Below are positions 1 through 6,410 of a stretch of DNA of 16,148 nucleotides, piece after piece (within the stretch, counting starts at the first letter, position 1; each line of letters begins with the position of its first letter). Made by a program: the position numbers and the translations under genes. The DNA comes from Vicinamibacteria bacterium (GTDB lineage: Bacteria; Acidobacteriota; Vicinamibacteria; Vicinamibacterales; 2-12-FULL-66-21), in contig JAICSD010000041.1 of the NCBI GenBank assembly GCA_025937075.1, positions 1 through 16,148 on the forward strand, given 5' to 3'. The notes beneath the pieces are model-generated. The model had not been told where the DNA came from and did not search any database. It worked only from the letters and a program-made list of their open reading frames with translations.

Positions 1-692
1 CGCACCCGGTTCGTGAAGTGGTTGTAGAAATAGACGGCGGGCACGGCGGCAAAGAGACCGGCGGCTGTCGCGACCAGCGCGTCCGCGATGCCGGGCGCGA
101 CGGTGTTGAGGCTCGTGGATCCCTGCACGCCGATGTTCTGAAACGCCGCCATGATGCCCCACACCGTTCCGAACAGGCCGATGAACGGCGTGATGCTCGC
201 GGTCGTCGCGAGAAAGGGGACGCGTCGTTCCAGCTTGCCGACCTCCATCGTGGTGGCGCGCAGCAGCGCGCGATCGACCGAGTCGAGGCTCTTCAACGTA
301 GGACGCGTGACGACGGCCGTCGGCCGGGGCTCGCCGTCGGGACGCGCCTGCCGGAGCTGCGCGTTCAGCTCCGCGTAGCCCGATTGAAAAATTCCGACGA
401 GCGGACTCGCCGCCACGCTGGAGCAGATCATCTGGACTTCCGAGAACTTCGTGCTCTTGCGGAAGACCTGGAGGAACGTCGCCGAATTGCGTTCGGCGCG
501 CCGAAACTGCCAGACCTTGTAAAGGATGATGCCCCAGGAAACGGCGGAGAAGAGCAGCAGGATGAGCAGCACGCTCTTCGCCAGCCACGTGGAATGGGCG
601 ATGAGCTGAACGAAGTCGATCCCGCCGGTCCCAGACTCCGGCTGCGCCCCCTGCGCCTGCAGCGCGAGGGCGAGGAAACCACACGTGCGCAA
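1..692 (-). CDS. tolQ: TolQ/ExbB-family proton channel protein, 3' end cut by window edge
   Basis: Inner-membrane proton channel subunit that works with a TolR/ExbD partner to power outer-membrane processes. Seen: 230 codons are present and the frame is open to the window edge, so only a short C-terminal tail is missing compared with the usual size of about 230 residues. A hydrophobic segment lies at about residues 24-46 (ending AVSWGIILY). The conserved second segment ITPFIGLFGTVWGIM is at about 167-181. The third, GIADALVATAAGLFAAVPAV, is at about 201-220. The start is TTG at 692, chosen because GGAGGAG sits 4 bases upstream and the reading begins right before the first hydrophobic stretch. 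It is divergent from recN. TolR/ExbD would be expected just outside the window. TolQ versus ExbB cannot be settled here; the GTVWGIM segment resembles TolQ. Confidence 0.9.
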   Translation of the reverse strand, partial: MRTCGFLALALQAQGAQPESGTGGIDFVQLIAHSTWLAKSVLLILLLFSAVSWGIILYKVWQFRRAERNSATFLQVFRKSTKFSEVQMICSSVAASPLVGIFQSGYAELNAQLRQARPDGEPRPTAVVTRPTLKSLDSVDRALLRATTMEVGKLERRVPFLATTASITPFIGLFGTVWGIMAAFQNIGVQGSTSLNTVAPGIADALVATAAGLFAAVPAVYFYNHFTNRV

Positions 693-696
693 ACGG

Positions 697-703
697 CTCC
701 TCC
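697..703 (-). promoter_or_regulatory. Ribosome binding site of tolQ, supports a TTG start
   Basis: GGAGGAG on the minus strand ends 4 bases before TTG at 692. It is one of the few strong Shine-Dalgarno sequences in the window, and it decides the non-ATG start of the tolQ-like gene. Confidence 0.75.
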
Positions 704-738
704 GCGGTAACGGTTGTGGGCAGGCTTGCCTGTCTTCT

Positions 739-800
739 CTTCCGCCTGACGGCGGAACCCTGGAGCTTCCGCCTGAAGGCGGAAGCCACGGACCCGGAAG
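739..800. repeat. Dispersed palindromic repeat, two units of 27 bp plus a partial third, in the tolQ leader
   Basis: Unit 1 begins at 739 and unit 2 at 766, a 27-base period. Unit 2 contains the perfect palindrome CTTCCGCCTGAAGGCGGAAG (766-785). Unit 1 is the same with one change in the loop and a worn end. A partial third copy (CCGGAAGCC) begins near 793. The same unit occurs inside the PHP gene at 9760-9819, where 24 of 25 bases of its core match. The units lie between the putative tolQ promoter and its start, so the tolQ leader RNA could fold into tandem hairpins. This looks like a REP-type intergenic element; no transposase is in the window. Confidence 0.8.
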
Positions 801-837
801 CCTCGGAAATGCGCCGCTGGGACAGCGCAGCGACGGA

Positions 838-866
838 AGCGTAACATGCGGCTCTGGCGCTGTCAA
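838..866 (-). promoter_or_regulatory. Putative sigma70 promoter for tolQ
   Basis: On the minus strand TTGACA (861-866) and TACGCT (838-843) are separated by 17 bases. The -35 is perfect; the -10 keeps the key TA and final T. Transcription would start near 831, giving a leader of about 139 bases that carries the palindromic repeats. No equally good promoter was found for recN in the same 693-930 gap, and nothing else was recognised there. Confidence 0.5.
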
Positions 867-930
867 ACATCTGATAGGATGGTACTTCCGCTGATATCGG
901 TCCTGTCCGTCCACGAGGGCTGAAAATCGC

Positions 931-2583
931 ATGCTCCGCTTCCTCAGCATCAGCCATCTCGCGGTCATCGACCGCCTCGAGCTCGAGTTCGCGCCCGGCC
1001 TGAACGCGCTGACCGGCGAGACCGGCGCAGGCAAGTCGATTCTGGTGGGAGCTGTCGGCCTGCTCGTCGGCGGCCGCGCTTCCGCCGAGCTGGTTCGGAC
1101 AGGTGAAGACACCGCCGCGGTACAGGCGATCTTCGACGGCCAAAACGGGGGAGAGTTGATCGTCCGGCGCGAGATCTCGGCGCAGGGCAGGAGCCGAGCG
1201 TTCGTCAACGGATCGCTCGTCACGACCGCGGCGCTGCGCGATCAGATCGGCCCTCTCGTCGATCTGCACGGGCAACATGAGCACCAGGTGCTGCTCGATC
1301 CCGCGTCGCACCTGGACGTCCTCGACGAGTTCGCCGGCCTCACGGAGACGCGCGCGAGCGTCGGCTCCGCGTTCCGCGCATGGCAGCAGGTCCGGGACGA
1401 ACGCGATCGGCTCCTGGCGGCACGCCAGCAGAAAGCGTCGCGCGCGGAGTTCCTCGCCTTCCAGCTCGCGGAAATCGATCGCGCGGCGCCGCGTTCCGGC
1501 GAGGACGAGGAGCTTGCCGCGACACGGAGCGTCCTCGCCAACGCCGATCGATTGCAGCGTTTGTGCGGCGACGCTTACGGCGCACTGTATGAAGGTGACG
1601 ATGCGGCGCTGCCGGCGCTCGGGACCGTGTGGAAGCGCATCACCGAGCTTGCCTCCATCGACGCGCGGTTCGCGCCGTATCTGGAGACGCGCGACGGCAT
1701 CAAGTCGCAGCTCGAGGATCTCGCGTTCTTCCTGCGATCGTACGCGTCAGACATCGACGCATCGCCGGCGCGGCTGCAGGAGCTGGAGGACCGGCTCGCG
1801 GTGCTCGAGCGTCTGAAGAAGAAACACGGGCCGGCGCTTGGCGACGTCATCGCGAAGGCGGCCGCTCTCCGTCGCGAACTGCACGAGCTCGAGCACGCCG
1901 ACGAGCGCGTCTCGGAGCTCGACGCGTCCCTGAATGCCGCCCGTGCGGCATATCTTGGCGCGGCGCATACGCTCTCGAACGATCGACGCGCCGCAGCCAA
2001 GGAATTCGCGCGGCTCCTCGAGCGATCGCTCCTCGATCTCGCGATGAGCAGCACGCGCTGCGAGGTACGTTTTTCCGATCCCGCCGATGAATCGCGGTGG
2101 TCGGAACGCGGCATCGACGAAGGGGAGTTCTACATCTCCCCGAACCCGGGCGAGGAGCTGCGTCCGCTCGCGCGGATCGCGTCGGGAGGAGAGCTGTCGC
2201 GGATCATGCTCGCGCTGAAGACGCTCGCAACGACCGACGCCGCCGGGAAGACGCTCATCTTCGACGAGGTGGACGCCGGGATTGGAGGCGCCGTCGCCGA
2301 TCGCGTCGGCGCGCGCCTGGGCCGCCTCGGCGAGGGTTTCCAGGTGCTGTGCATCACGCACCTCCCGCAGATTGCGGCGTATGCATCCACGCACTTCCGG
2401 ATCGACAAAGCCGTCCGCGGCGGACGAACGGCCACGGAAGTCCTCCGGGTCGACGGGGTGGATCGCGTCGCCGAGATCGCGCGCATGATTGGCGGCGCAT
2501 CGATCACGGCTTCCGTGACCGCCAGCGCGGCCGAAATGTTACAGGCGAAAGCGAACGAAAAGCAAAAGCGAAACCGGCGATGA
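931..2583 (+). CDS. recN: DNA repair ATPase RecN
   Basis: SMC-like cytoplasmic ATPase of double-strand break repair and recombination. Seen: 550 residues, close to E. coli RecN (553). Walker A GETGAGKS is at residues 29-36, and the RecN-typical DLHGQHEHQ motif is at 111-119. A central coiled-coil-rich region, heavy in Ala, Leu, Glu and Arg, spans roughly 150-370. The ABC signature ASGGELSR is at 417-424, and Walker B TLIFDE at 441-446 carries the catalytic Glu446. Start: ATG 931 directly precedes the conserved N-terminal strand; no good Shine-Dalgarno is visible. The stop overlaps the miaB start (ATGA at 2580-2583), so the two are translationally coupled. RecN is SOS-induced in many bacteria, but no LexA box of the Gram-negative or Gram-positive type was found upstream. 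Confidence 0.96.
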   Translation: MLRFLSISHLAVIDRLELEFAPGLNALTGETGAGKSILVGAVGLLVGGRASAELVRTGEDTAAVQAIFDGQNGGELIVRREISAQGRSRAFVNGSLVTTAALRDQIGPLVDLHGQHEHQVLLDPASHLDVLDEFAGLTETRASVGSAFRAWQQVRDERDRLLAARQQKASRAEFLAFQLAEIDRAAPRSGEDEELAATRSVLANADRLQRLCGDAYGALYEGDDAALPALGTVWKRITELASIDARFAPYLETRDGIKSQLEDLAFFLRSYASDIDASPARLQELEDRLAVLERLKKKHGPALGDVIAKAAALRRELHELEHADERVSELDASLNAARAAYLGAAHTLSNDRRAAAKEFARLLERSLLDLAMSSTRCEVRFSDPADESRWSERGIDEGEFYISPNPGEELRPLARIASGGELSRIMLALKTLATTDAAGKTLIFDEVDAGIGGAVADRVGARLGRLGEGFQVLCITHLPQIAAYASTHFRIDKAVRGGRTATEVLRVDGVDRVAEIARMIGGASITASVTASAAEMLQAKANEKQKRNRR

Positions 2584-3911
2584 AATACCTGATCGAGACC
2601 TTCGGCTGCCAGATGAACCACCACGACTCCGAGCGGATGGCGGGGTTGCTGGAACAGGCTGGCTACGAGCGTACGGCCGACGATCGCGACGCCGACGTCA
2701 TCGTCATCAACACGTGCAGCGTACGTGAGAAGGCCGAGGAGAAGCTGTACACGCGTCTCGGCGAGCTGCGTGTGCTCGGCGAGGAAACCGGCGTCAGGCC
2801 GGTCGTCGCCGTGGCCGGCTGCGTCGCGCAGCAGGAAGGAGAGAAGCTGCTCTCCAGGACGAACGGGCACATGATTGACGTGTTGATCGGAACGCAAAGT
2901 TTGAAGCGTCTGCCGATGCTCGTCGCTCAGGTGAAGCGCCCTCCAACATCCGCACGGATCGACGTCAATCCCTACGAGGACGTCTCTTTCCCGCTCGGTA
3001 TCGCGCGGCGTGAGGATCCGGTCAAGGCGTACGTCACCATCATCGAAGGGTGCAACGAGTTCTGCGCCTTCTGCGTCGTTCCCTACACGCGCGGTCACGA
3101 ACGCATGCGGCCGGCGCAGGCAATCGTGGAGGAAGTGCGGTACGCCGCGGAGACGGGAGCAAAGGAAGTGCAGCTCCTGGGACAGATCGTCAACCACTAT
3201 CAGGCGCCGGACGATCCCTCGTGCGACTTCGCGGAGCTGCTCGCGCGCGTCAACGACATTCCGGGAATCGAGCGGATCCGCTTTGCGAGCCCGCATCCGC
3301 GCCATGTCACGCCCAGGATGATCGAGGCCGTCGGCGGTCTGCCGAAGGTGTGCCGTCACCTCCACCTGCCGGTGCAGAGCGGATCCTCGCGCATCCTCCA
3401 GGCGATGCGCCGCCGCCACACGCGCGAGGAGTACCTGCGCCTCGTCGATCGTCTTCGCGACGCCATCCCGGGGATCGCGCTATCGACCGATATGATCGTC
3501 GGCTTCCCTGGGGAGACGCGGGAAGATTTCAACGCAACGCTCTCGCTGACGCGTGCGGTCCGGTACCACAGCATGTTCTCGTTCAAGTACTCGCCGCGTC
3601 CGAACACGCTCGCGTTGAAGCGCATGCCGGACGATGTGAGCGAGGCGGAGAAGACGGCGCGCATCGTCGAGCTGCAGGAATTGCAGAAGGGGATTCAGCA
3701 GGAGCTGTTCGAGGCGGCCATGGGCTGCACGGAGGCCGTCCTGACCGACTCCCACAGCCACCGCCGCGCGTGGGAGCTGTCGGGAAGGACGGAAGGGAAC
3801 AGCGTCGTGAACTTTCCTGGCGATCCGTCGTGGGTCGGTAGGCTCATGCCGGTTCGAATTACCGGAGCCAATCCGAACAGCCTGCGCGGCGAAGTCATCG
3901 GGGATGGATGA
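2580..3911 (+). CDS. miaB: tRNA-2-methylthio-N6-isopentenyladenosine synthase MiaB
   Basis: Radical SAM enzyme that adds the methylthio group to i6A37 of tRNAs reading UNN codons. Seen: 443 residues, normal length. The N-terminal UPF0004 domain has the three auxiliary-cluster cysteines C10 (ETFGCQMN), C46 (NTCSVR) and C81 (AGCVAQ). The radical SAM cluster motif CNEFCAFC has C158, C162 and C165. HLPVQSGSS and STDMIVGFPGET follow, and a TRAM domain covers about 375-443. The start at 2580 is fixed by the ATGA overlap with recN and by the MiaB-typical MKYLIETFGCQMN start. An oddity is LLGQIVNHY where most MiaB proteins read LLGQNVNSY. The end overlaps the next gene by four bases. MiaB is preferred over MtaB or RimO because of the N-terminal sequence and overall length. 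Confidence 0.95.
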   Translation: MKYLIETFGCQMNHHDSERMAGLLEQAGYERTADDRDADVIVINTCSVREKAEEKLYTRLGELRVLGEETGVRPVVAVAGCVAQQEGEKLLSRTNGHMIDVLIGTQSLKRLPMLVAQVKRPPTSARIDVNPYEDVSFPLGIARREDPVKAYVTIIEGCNEFCAFCVVPYTRGHERMRPAQAIVEEVRYAAETGAKEVQLLGQIVNHYQAPDDPSCDFAELLARVNDIPGIERIRFASPHPRHVTPRMIEAVGGLPKVCRHLHLPVQSGSSRILQAMRRRHTREEYLRLVDRLRDAIPGIALSTDMIVGFPGETREDFNATLSLTRAVRYHSMFSFKYSPRPNTLALKRMPDDVSEAEKTARIVELQELQKGIQQELFEAAMGCTEAVLTDSHSHRRAWELSGRTEGNSVVNFPGDPSWVGRLMPVRITGANPNSLRGEVIGDG

Positions 3912-4396
3912 TGCAAATCGAAATGACGATCAAGGGCCTGATGGTGGACCCGATCACGAACACGCCGATCATCATCCTGCGCGACAAGGACGGTCAGCGC
4001 GTGCTGCCGATCTGGGTGGGGATGTTCGAGGCGAACGCCATCGCGCTGCAGATCGAGAACGTCACCACGCCTCGCCCGATGACGCACGATCTGCTGAAGA
4101 ACGTCATCCACGATCTTCACGGCCGGATCGAAAAGATCGTCGTGTCGGACCTCAAGGAGAACACGTTCTACGCGCTCATCTACCTACGCGTCGATGGCGA
4201 CACGATCGCGATCGACGCCCGGCCGAGCGATGCGATCGCGCTCGCGCTCCGCGCGCGCGCGCCGATCTTCGTCGAGGAAACGGTCATCGACAACGCCAAA
4301 ACCGTCGATCTCGCGCCCGACAAGGGGGACGCCGAGCGGCTCCAGAAGTGGCTGGAAAGCCTGGATCCGGACGATATGGGGAAATACAAGATGTAG
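3908..4396 (+). CDS. Bifunctional nuclease (BFN/DUF151) domain protein
   Basis: Small single-domain protein of 162 residues. Seen: the family core LPIWVGMFEANAIALQIE (about residues 33-50), then TPRPMTHDLL, and DARPSDAIALALR (about 103-115) mark the DUF151/BFN family. Members have been described with DNase and RNase activity in plants, and a thermophilic structure is known, but the bacterial role is not settled. The start could be ATG 3908, overlapping the miaB stop as ATGA, or ATG 3911; they differ by one Met. It is the last gene of the recN-miaB run. Coupling to a tRNA-modifying enzyme suggests RNA-related work, but that is only context. Confidence 0.88.
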   Translation: MMQIEMTIKGLMVDPITNTPIIILRDKDGQRVLPIWVGMFEANAIALQIENVTTPRPMTHDLLKNVIHDLHGRIEKIVVSDLKENTFYALIYLRVDGDTIAIDARPSDAIALALRARAPIFVEETVIDNAKTVDLAPDKGDAERLQKWLESLDPDDMGKYKM

Positions 4397-4411
4397 TAGA
4401 TGTCCTTTTTC

Positions 4412-4441
4412 TTGACACCTTTCCTCGCGGCTCCCTAGAAT
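4412..4441 (+). promoter_or_regulatory. Putative sigma70 promoter of parAB
   Basis: TTGACA (4412-4417) and TAGAAT (4436-4441) are spaced by 18 bases, in the 82-base gap between the DUF151 gene and parA. Both hexamers are near consensus, which stands out in this GC-rich sequence. Expected transcription start is about 4448, giving a leader near 30 bases. It suggests parAB has its own promoter rather than relying on read-through from recN. Confidence 0.65.
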
Positions 4442-4478
4442 ACGGCAACCGGGCCGTCCGGCCGAAGCTCCTCCCACC

Positions 4479-5237
4479 ATGATCGTCGCTATCGCCAATC
4501 AAAAAGGAGGCGTGGGTAAAACCACGACCGCCATCAACCTCGCGGCAGCGTTATCGATTCGCGGAAGGCCGACGCTGCTGGTCGACCTGGACCCGCAGGC
4601 GAACAGCACGATGTCCTACCTGGACGTCACGCAAGTGCCGCGAAGCGTCTACGATGCCATCGCCGAGCAGAACTGCACGTTCGACGATGTGATTCTGCCC
4701 TCGTCCCAGCAACCGAACCTGTGGGTCGCGCCGTCGAGGATCGCGCTGGCGAAACTGGAAGCCAAGCTGGTCGGCGAGCTCGACGCGCATTTCCGGCTGA
4801 AGGACAAGCTGCAGCCCGTCCTCGACAAATACCCGAACATCGTCATCGACTGCCCGCCGACGCTGGGACTGCTGACCGTGAACGCGCTGGTGGCGGCGAC
4901 ACACCTGCTGATTCCGATCCAGTCGTCGTATTTCGCGCTGGAAGGCACGGACGACCTGCTCGAGACGATCGAGAAGGTTCGCGCCCGTGCGAATCCCGGA
5001 CTGCGGATCCTCGGCGTCGTCATCACCATGCACGACAAGCGGACCGCGCTGGCGCGCGACATCCGCGCCCAGATCGACAAGGTCTTCGGCAGCAAGGTGT
5101 TCAACACCGTCATCACGAAGAGCGTCCGGCTCGAAGAGAGCCCGGCGTACAAGGAATCGATTTTCACGTTCGCGCCAGAGTCGACGGGCGCGGCGGAGTA
5201 CTACCGGTTGTGCGAGGAGGTTATGGATCGTGCCTAA
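4479..5237 (+). CDS. parA: ParA/Soj-family partition ATPase
   Basis: Deviant Walker ATPase that, with ParB, moves or positions DNA by nucleoid-bound ATP cycles. Seen: 252 residues, the size of Soj-type ParA, with no N-terminal DNA-binding extension as in P1-type ParA. The deviant Walker A KGGVGKTT is at residues 9-16 with the signature Lys9. Walker A' VDLDPQANST is at about 35-44, and Walker B VIDCPPTLG has Asp124. The conserved YFALEGTDDLLETI follows. The start ATG 4479 leads straight into MIVAIANQKGG. There is no clear Shine-Dalgarno. The stop overlaps the parB start by 8 bases. Neighbours gidA/gidB and dnaA, typical of origin-proximal parAB, are absent. Confidence 0.93.
   Translation: MIVAIANQKGGVGKTTTAINLAAALSIRGRPTLLVDLDPQANSTMSYLDVTQVPRSVYDAIAEQNCTFDDVILPSSQQPNLWVAPSRIALAKLEAKLVGELDAHFRLKDKLQPVLDKYPNIVIDCPPTLGLLTVNALVAATHLLIPIQSSYFALEGTDDLLETIEKVRARANPGLRILGVVITMHDKRTALARDIRAQIDKVFGSKVFNTVITKSVRLEESPAYKESIFTFAPESTGAAEYYRLCEEVMDRA
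5215..5220 (+). promoter_or_regulatory. Ribosome binding site of parB, supports a GTG start
   Basis: AGGAGG inside the 3' end of parA is followed after 9 bases by GTG at 5230. It decides the parB start, which lies upstream of the parA stop. Confidence 0.7.
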
Positions 5238-6048
5238 GCGAGGACTGCCGACCACCGTGCGGATGCGCCACGACGAACATTACGTAGAGGCGCTCACGAC
5301 TTCCGCCGGTTCGCCGGTCGGGCGGCTCGTCCCGATCGACGAGATCGATCCGAACCCGAATCAGCCGCGCCAGGTCATGGGGGATCTGTCGGAGCTGATG
5401 GCCTCGATCGCGGAGAAGGGGATTATCGAACCGATCATCGCGCGACCGCGCGGACGACGCTACCAGATCGTCGCCGGCGAGCGTCGCTATCAGGCCGCGG
5501 TGCAGGTTGGCCTGCGGGAGATCCCTATCGTCATCCGCGAGGTCGACGACAACGAGATCATCGAGATCGCGCTCATCGAGAACATCCAGCGCAAGGACCT
5601 GACGCCGTTCGAAGAGGCGGAGGCGCTGCAGTCGCTCGGGACCCGCTGCGGGTACACGCACGAGGACATGGCGCGGCGGCTGGGGAAGTCGCGGACCTCG
5701 ATTACCGAGTCTCTTTCGCTCAATAATATGCCGGAAGAGGTCAAAAACCTTTGTCGGCTGGCCGACATTTCGTCTAAGTCGCTGCTTCTAGAGGTAGTTA
5801 GACAGGGAGAACCTCAGAAAATGGTCGCCCTGGTCGAACGAATCGCCAGCAACGGCGGCACGACGCGGGAGGCTGTCCGGAAAGAAACCGCCAAGCCGAA
5901 GGCGGGACGGCCCAAGGCGTTCGTCTTCAGCTACAAGGCTCCTACCAAAGCGTTCAAGCTGCAGCTTCGGTTCTCGAAGTCGCGCGTGGAACGCGATGAA
6001 GTCATTCAGGCGCTCGAAGCGATTCTCGATGAACTGAGACGGGGATAG
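5230..6048 (+). CDS. parB: ParB/RepB/Spo0J-family partition protein, divergent type
   Basis: CTP-dependent DNA clamp that binds centromere-like sites and stimulates ParA. Seen: 272 residues. The N-terminal ParB domain has the NPNQPR motif around Gln45-Arg47. GERRYQAA (83-90) and ENIQRKDL (117-124) form the CTP-binding motifs. A helix-turn-helix with ARRLGKSRTSI lies at about 148-158, and a charged C-terminal dimerisation-like tail at about 238-272. Odd: the segment that reads ISAGHARALL in canonical Spo0J/Noc is ISSKSLLLEVV here (180-190), and the stretch 5701-5830 is clearly AT-richer than its surroundings. The GTG start at 5230 is supported by AGGAGG. No parS-like TGTTTCACGTGAAACA site was seen in the window. 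It may be an accessory pair rather than the main chromosomal one. Confidence 0.9.
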   Translation: MPKRGLPTTVRMRHDEHYVEALTTSAGSPVGRLVPIDEIDPNPNQPRQVMGDLSELMASIAEKGIIEPIIARPRGRRYQIVAGERRYQAAVQVGLREIPIVIREVDDNEIIEIALIENIQRKDLTPFEEAEALQSLGTRCGYTHEDMARRLGKSRTSITESLSLNNMPEEVKNLCRLADISSKSLLLEVVRQGEPQKMVALVERIASNGGTTREAVRKETAKPKAGRPKAFVFSYKAPTKAFKLQLRFSKSRVERDEVIQALEAILDELRRG

Positions 6049-6123
6049 TTCCGGGTTCCGTGGGTTTCGGCCCGGCCCGTCACCGTGACCAGCGGCATGT
6101 TGCATGGCTGCCAGCGCCATGGC

Positions 6124-6156
6124 ATTGCATGCTGCGCCTCGAGTGCTGCATGCAAT
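6124..6156. repeat. Inverted repeat downstream of parB
   Basis: ATTGCATGC (6124-6132) and GCATGCAAT (6148-6156) are perfect inverted copies around a 15-base loop that can extend the stem with further pairs. It lies 75 bases after the parB stop without a T-run. It could be a weak transcript end for parAB, a protein-binding site or a DNA hairpin. Confidence 0.55.
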
Positions 6157-6176
6157 CACGCCGCTCTGAACGCGGA

Positions 6177-6235
6177 GGGAACCCTCGGGACGAAGGCACG
6201 AGAACCGGGGAACCCTCCCGGAACCTGGGAACCCC
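6177..6235. repeat. Degenerate cluster of GGAACC motifs
   Basis: GGAACC begins at 6178, 6209, 6220 and 6228, most copies extended as GGGAACCC, with an opposite-strand copy at 6054-6059. Spacing is irregular, so it looks like a worn minisatellite or small repeat debris rather than an operator array. Confidence 0.45.
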
Positions 6236-6249
6236 GGAGCCCTCGCGTT

Positions 6250-6277
6250 AGTTAACATAAGATACATTATCAGAACC
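6250..6277 (-). other. dif: dif-like XerCD chromosome dimer resolution site
   Basis: Read on the minus strand the 28 bp are: XerC arm GGTTCTGATAA, centre TGTATC, XerD arm TTATGTTAACT. E. coli dif is GGTGCGCATAA, TGTATA, TTATGTTAAAT. By direct alignment 23 of 28 positions agree, including all but one base of the XerD arm, five of six central bases, and the inner ATAA of the XerC arm. Length and 11-6-11 layout are exactly those of dif. It sits in a gene-free, AT-rich patch, and a complete xerD gene lies about 6 kb away. Known: dif is where XerC and XerD resolve chromosome dimers at division, aided by FtsK. Whether it is the sole dif of this chromosome cannot be seen here. Confidence 0.85.
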
Positions 6278-6377
6278 ATTGAAAATACCCTGAAAAGGGC
6301 CCCTGTGGAAAACCTGCGGACGATTTCCTGGGCTTGCCTTGGCAGCCGACCGCTCGACCTGGTGGTCGCAAGGCGGA

Positions 6378-6387
6378 CTCTGACCCC
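6378..6387 (-). repeat. Single GGGGTCAGAG motif upstream of lptFG
   Basis: On the minus strand GGGGTCAGAG matches the first ten bases of the second 18-bp unit in the lptFG linker (7607-7616). A ten-base match is suggestive of the same dispersed repeat family but could be chance. Confidence 0.3.
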
Positions 6388-6410
6388 GTGCTATCCTCGC
6401 CTCGAAGCCC

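Larger units (their letters stand above)
6049..6410. other. Gene-free region between parB and lptFG, holding the dif-like site
   Basis: This 362-base stretch has no credible coding region. In order it holds GGGTTCC near 6053, an inverted repeat at 6124-6156, a GGAACC cluster at 6177-6235, the dif-like site at 6250-6277, a short CCCT/AGGG palindrome at 6288-6299 and one GGGGTCAGAG-type motif at 6378-6387. The 50 bases from 6246 are AT-rich compared with everything around. No convincing promoter for lptFG was found. Confidence 0.7.

Noticed and set aside
428..894. Short frames over the tolQ start and its leader (minus 428-847, plus 685-894)
   Set aside because: Their peptides are translations of the palindromic repeats and of tolQ out of frame; no Shine-Dalgarno or family match.
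840..930. LexA/SOS box upstream of recN
   Set aside because: Neither CTGT-N8-ACAG nor GAAC-N4-GTTC is present; CTGTCA at 860 belongs to the opposite-strand tolQ -35 element.
2130..3419. Long minus-strand open frame of 429 codons opposite recN and miaB
   Set aside because: It lies fully opposite two confidently identified genes, has no recognisable domain and shows the Arg/His/Asp-rich make-up of antisense frames in GC-rich DNA.
6250..6277. Integrated phage or IMEX-type element at the dif-like site
   Set aside because: Only one copy of the site is present and no integrated genes or flanking direct repeat are seen between parB and lptFG.
6304..6312. DnaA-box-like TGTGGAAAA near dif and parAB, hinting at an origin
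   Set aside because: Only one box was seen, with no cluster and no dnaA, dnaN or gidA nearby; one nine-base match is expected by chance.
4397..6410. parS centromere site near parAB
   Set aside because: No sequence close to TGTTTCACGTGAAACA was found in or around parAB.
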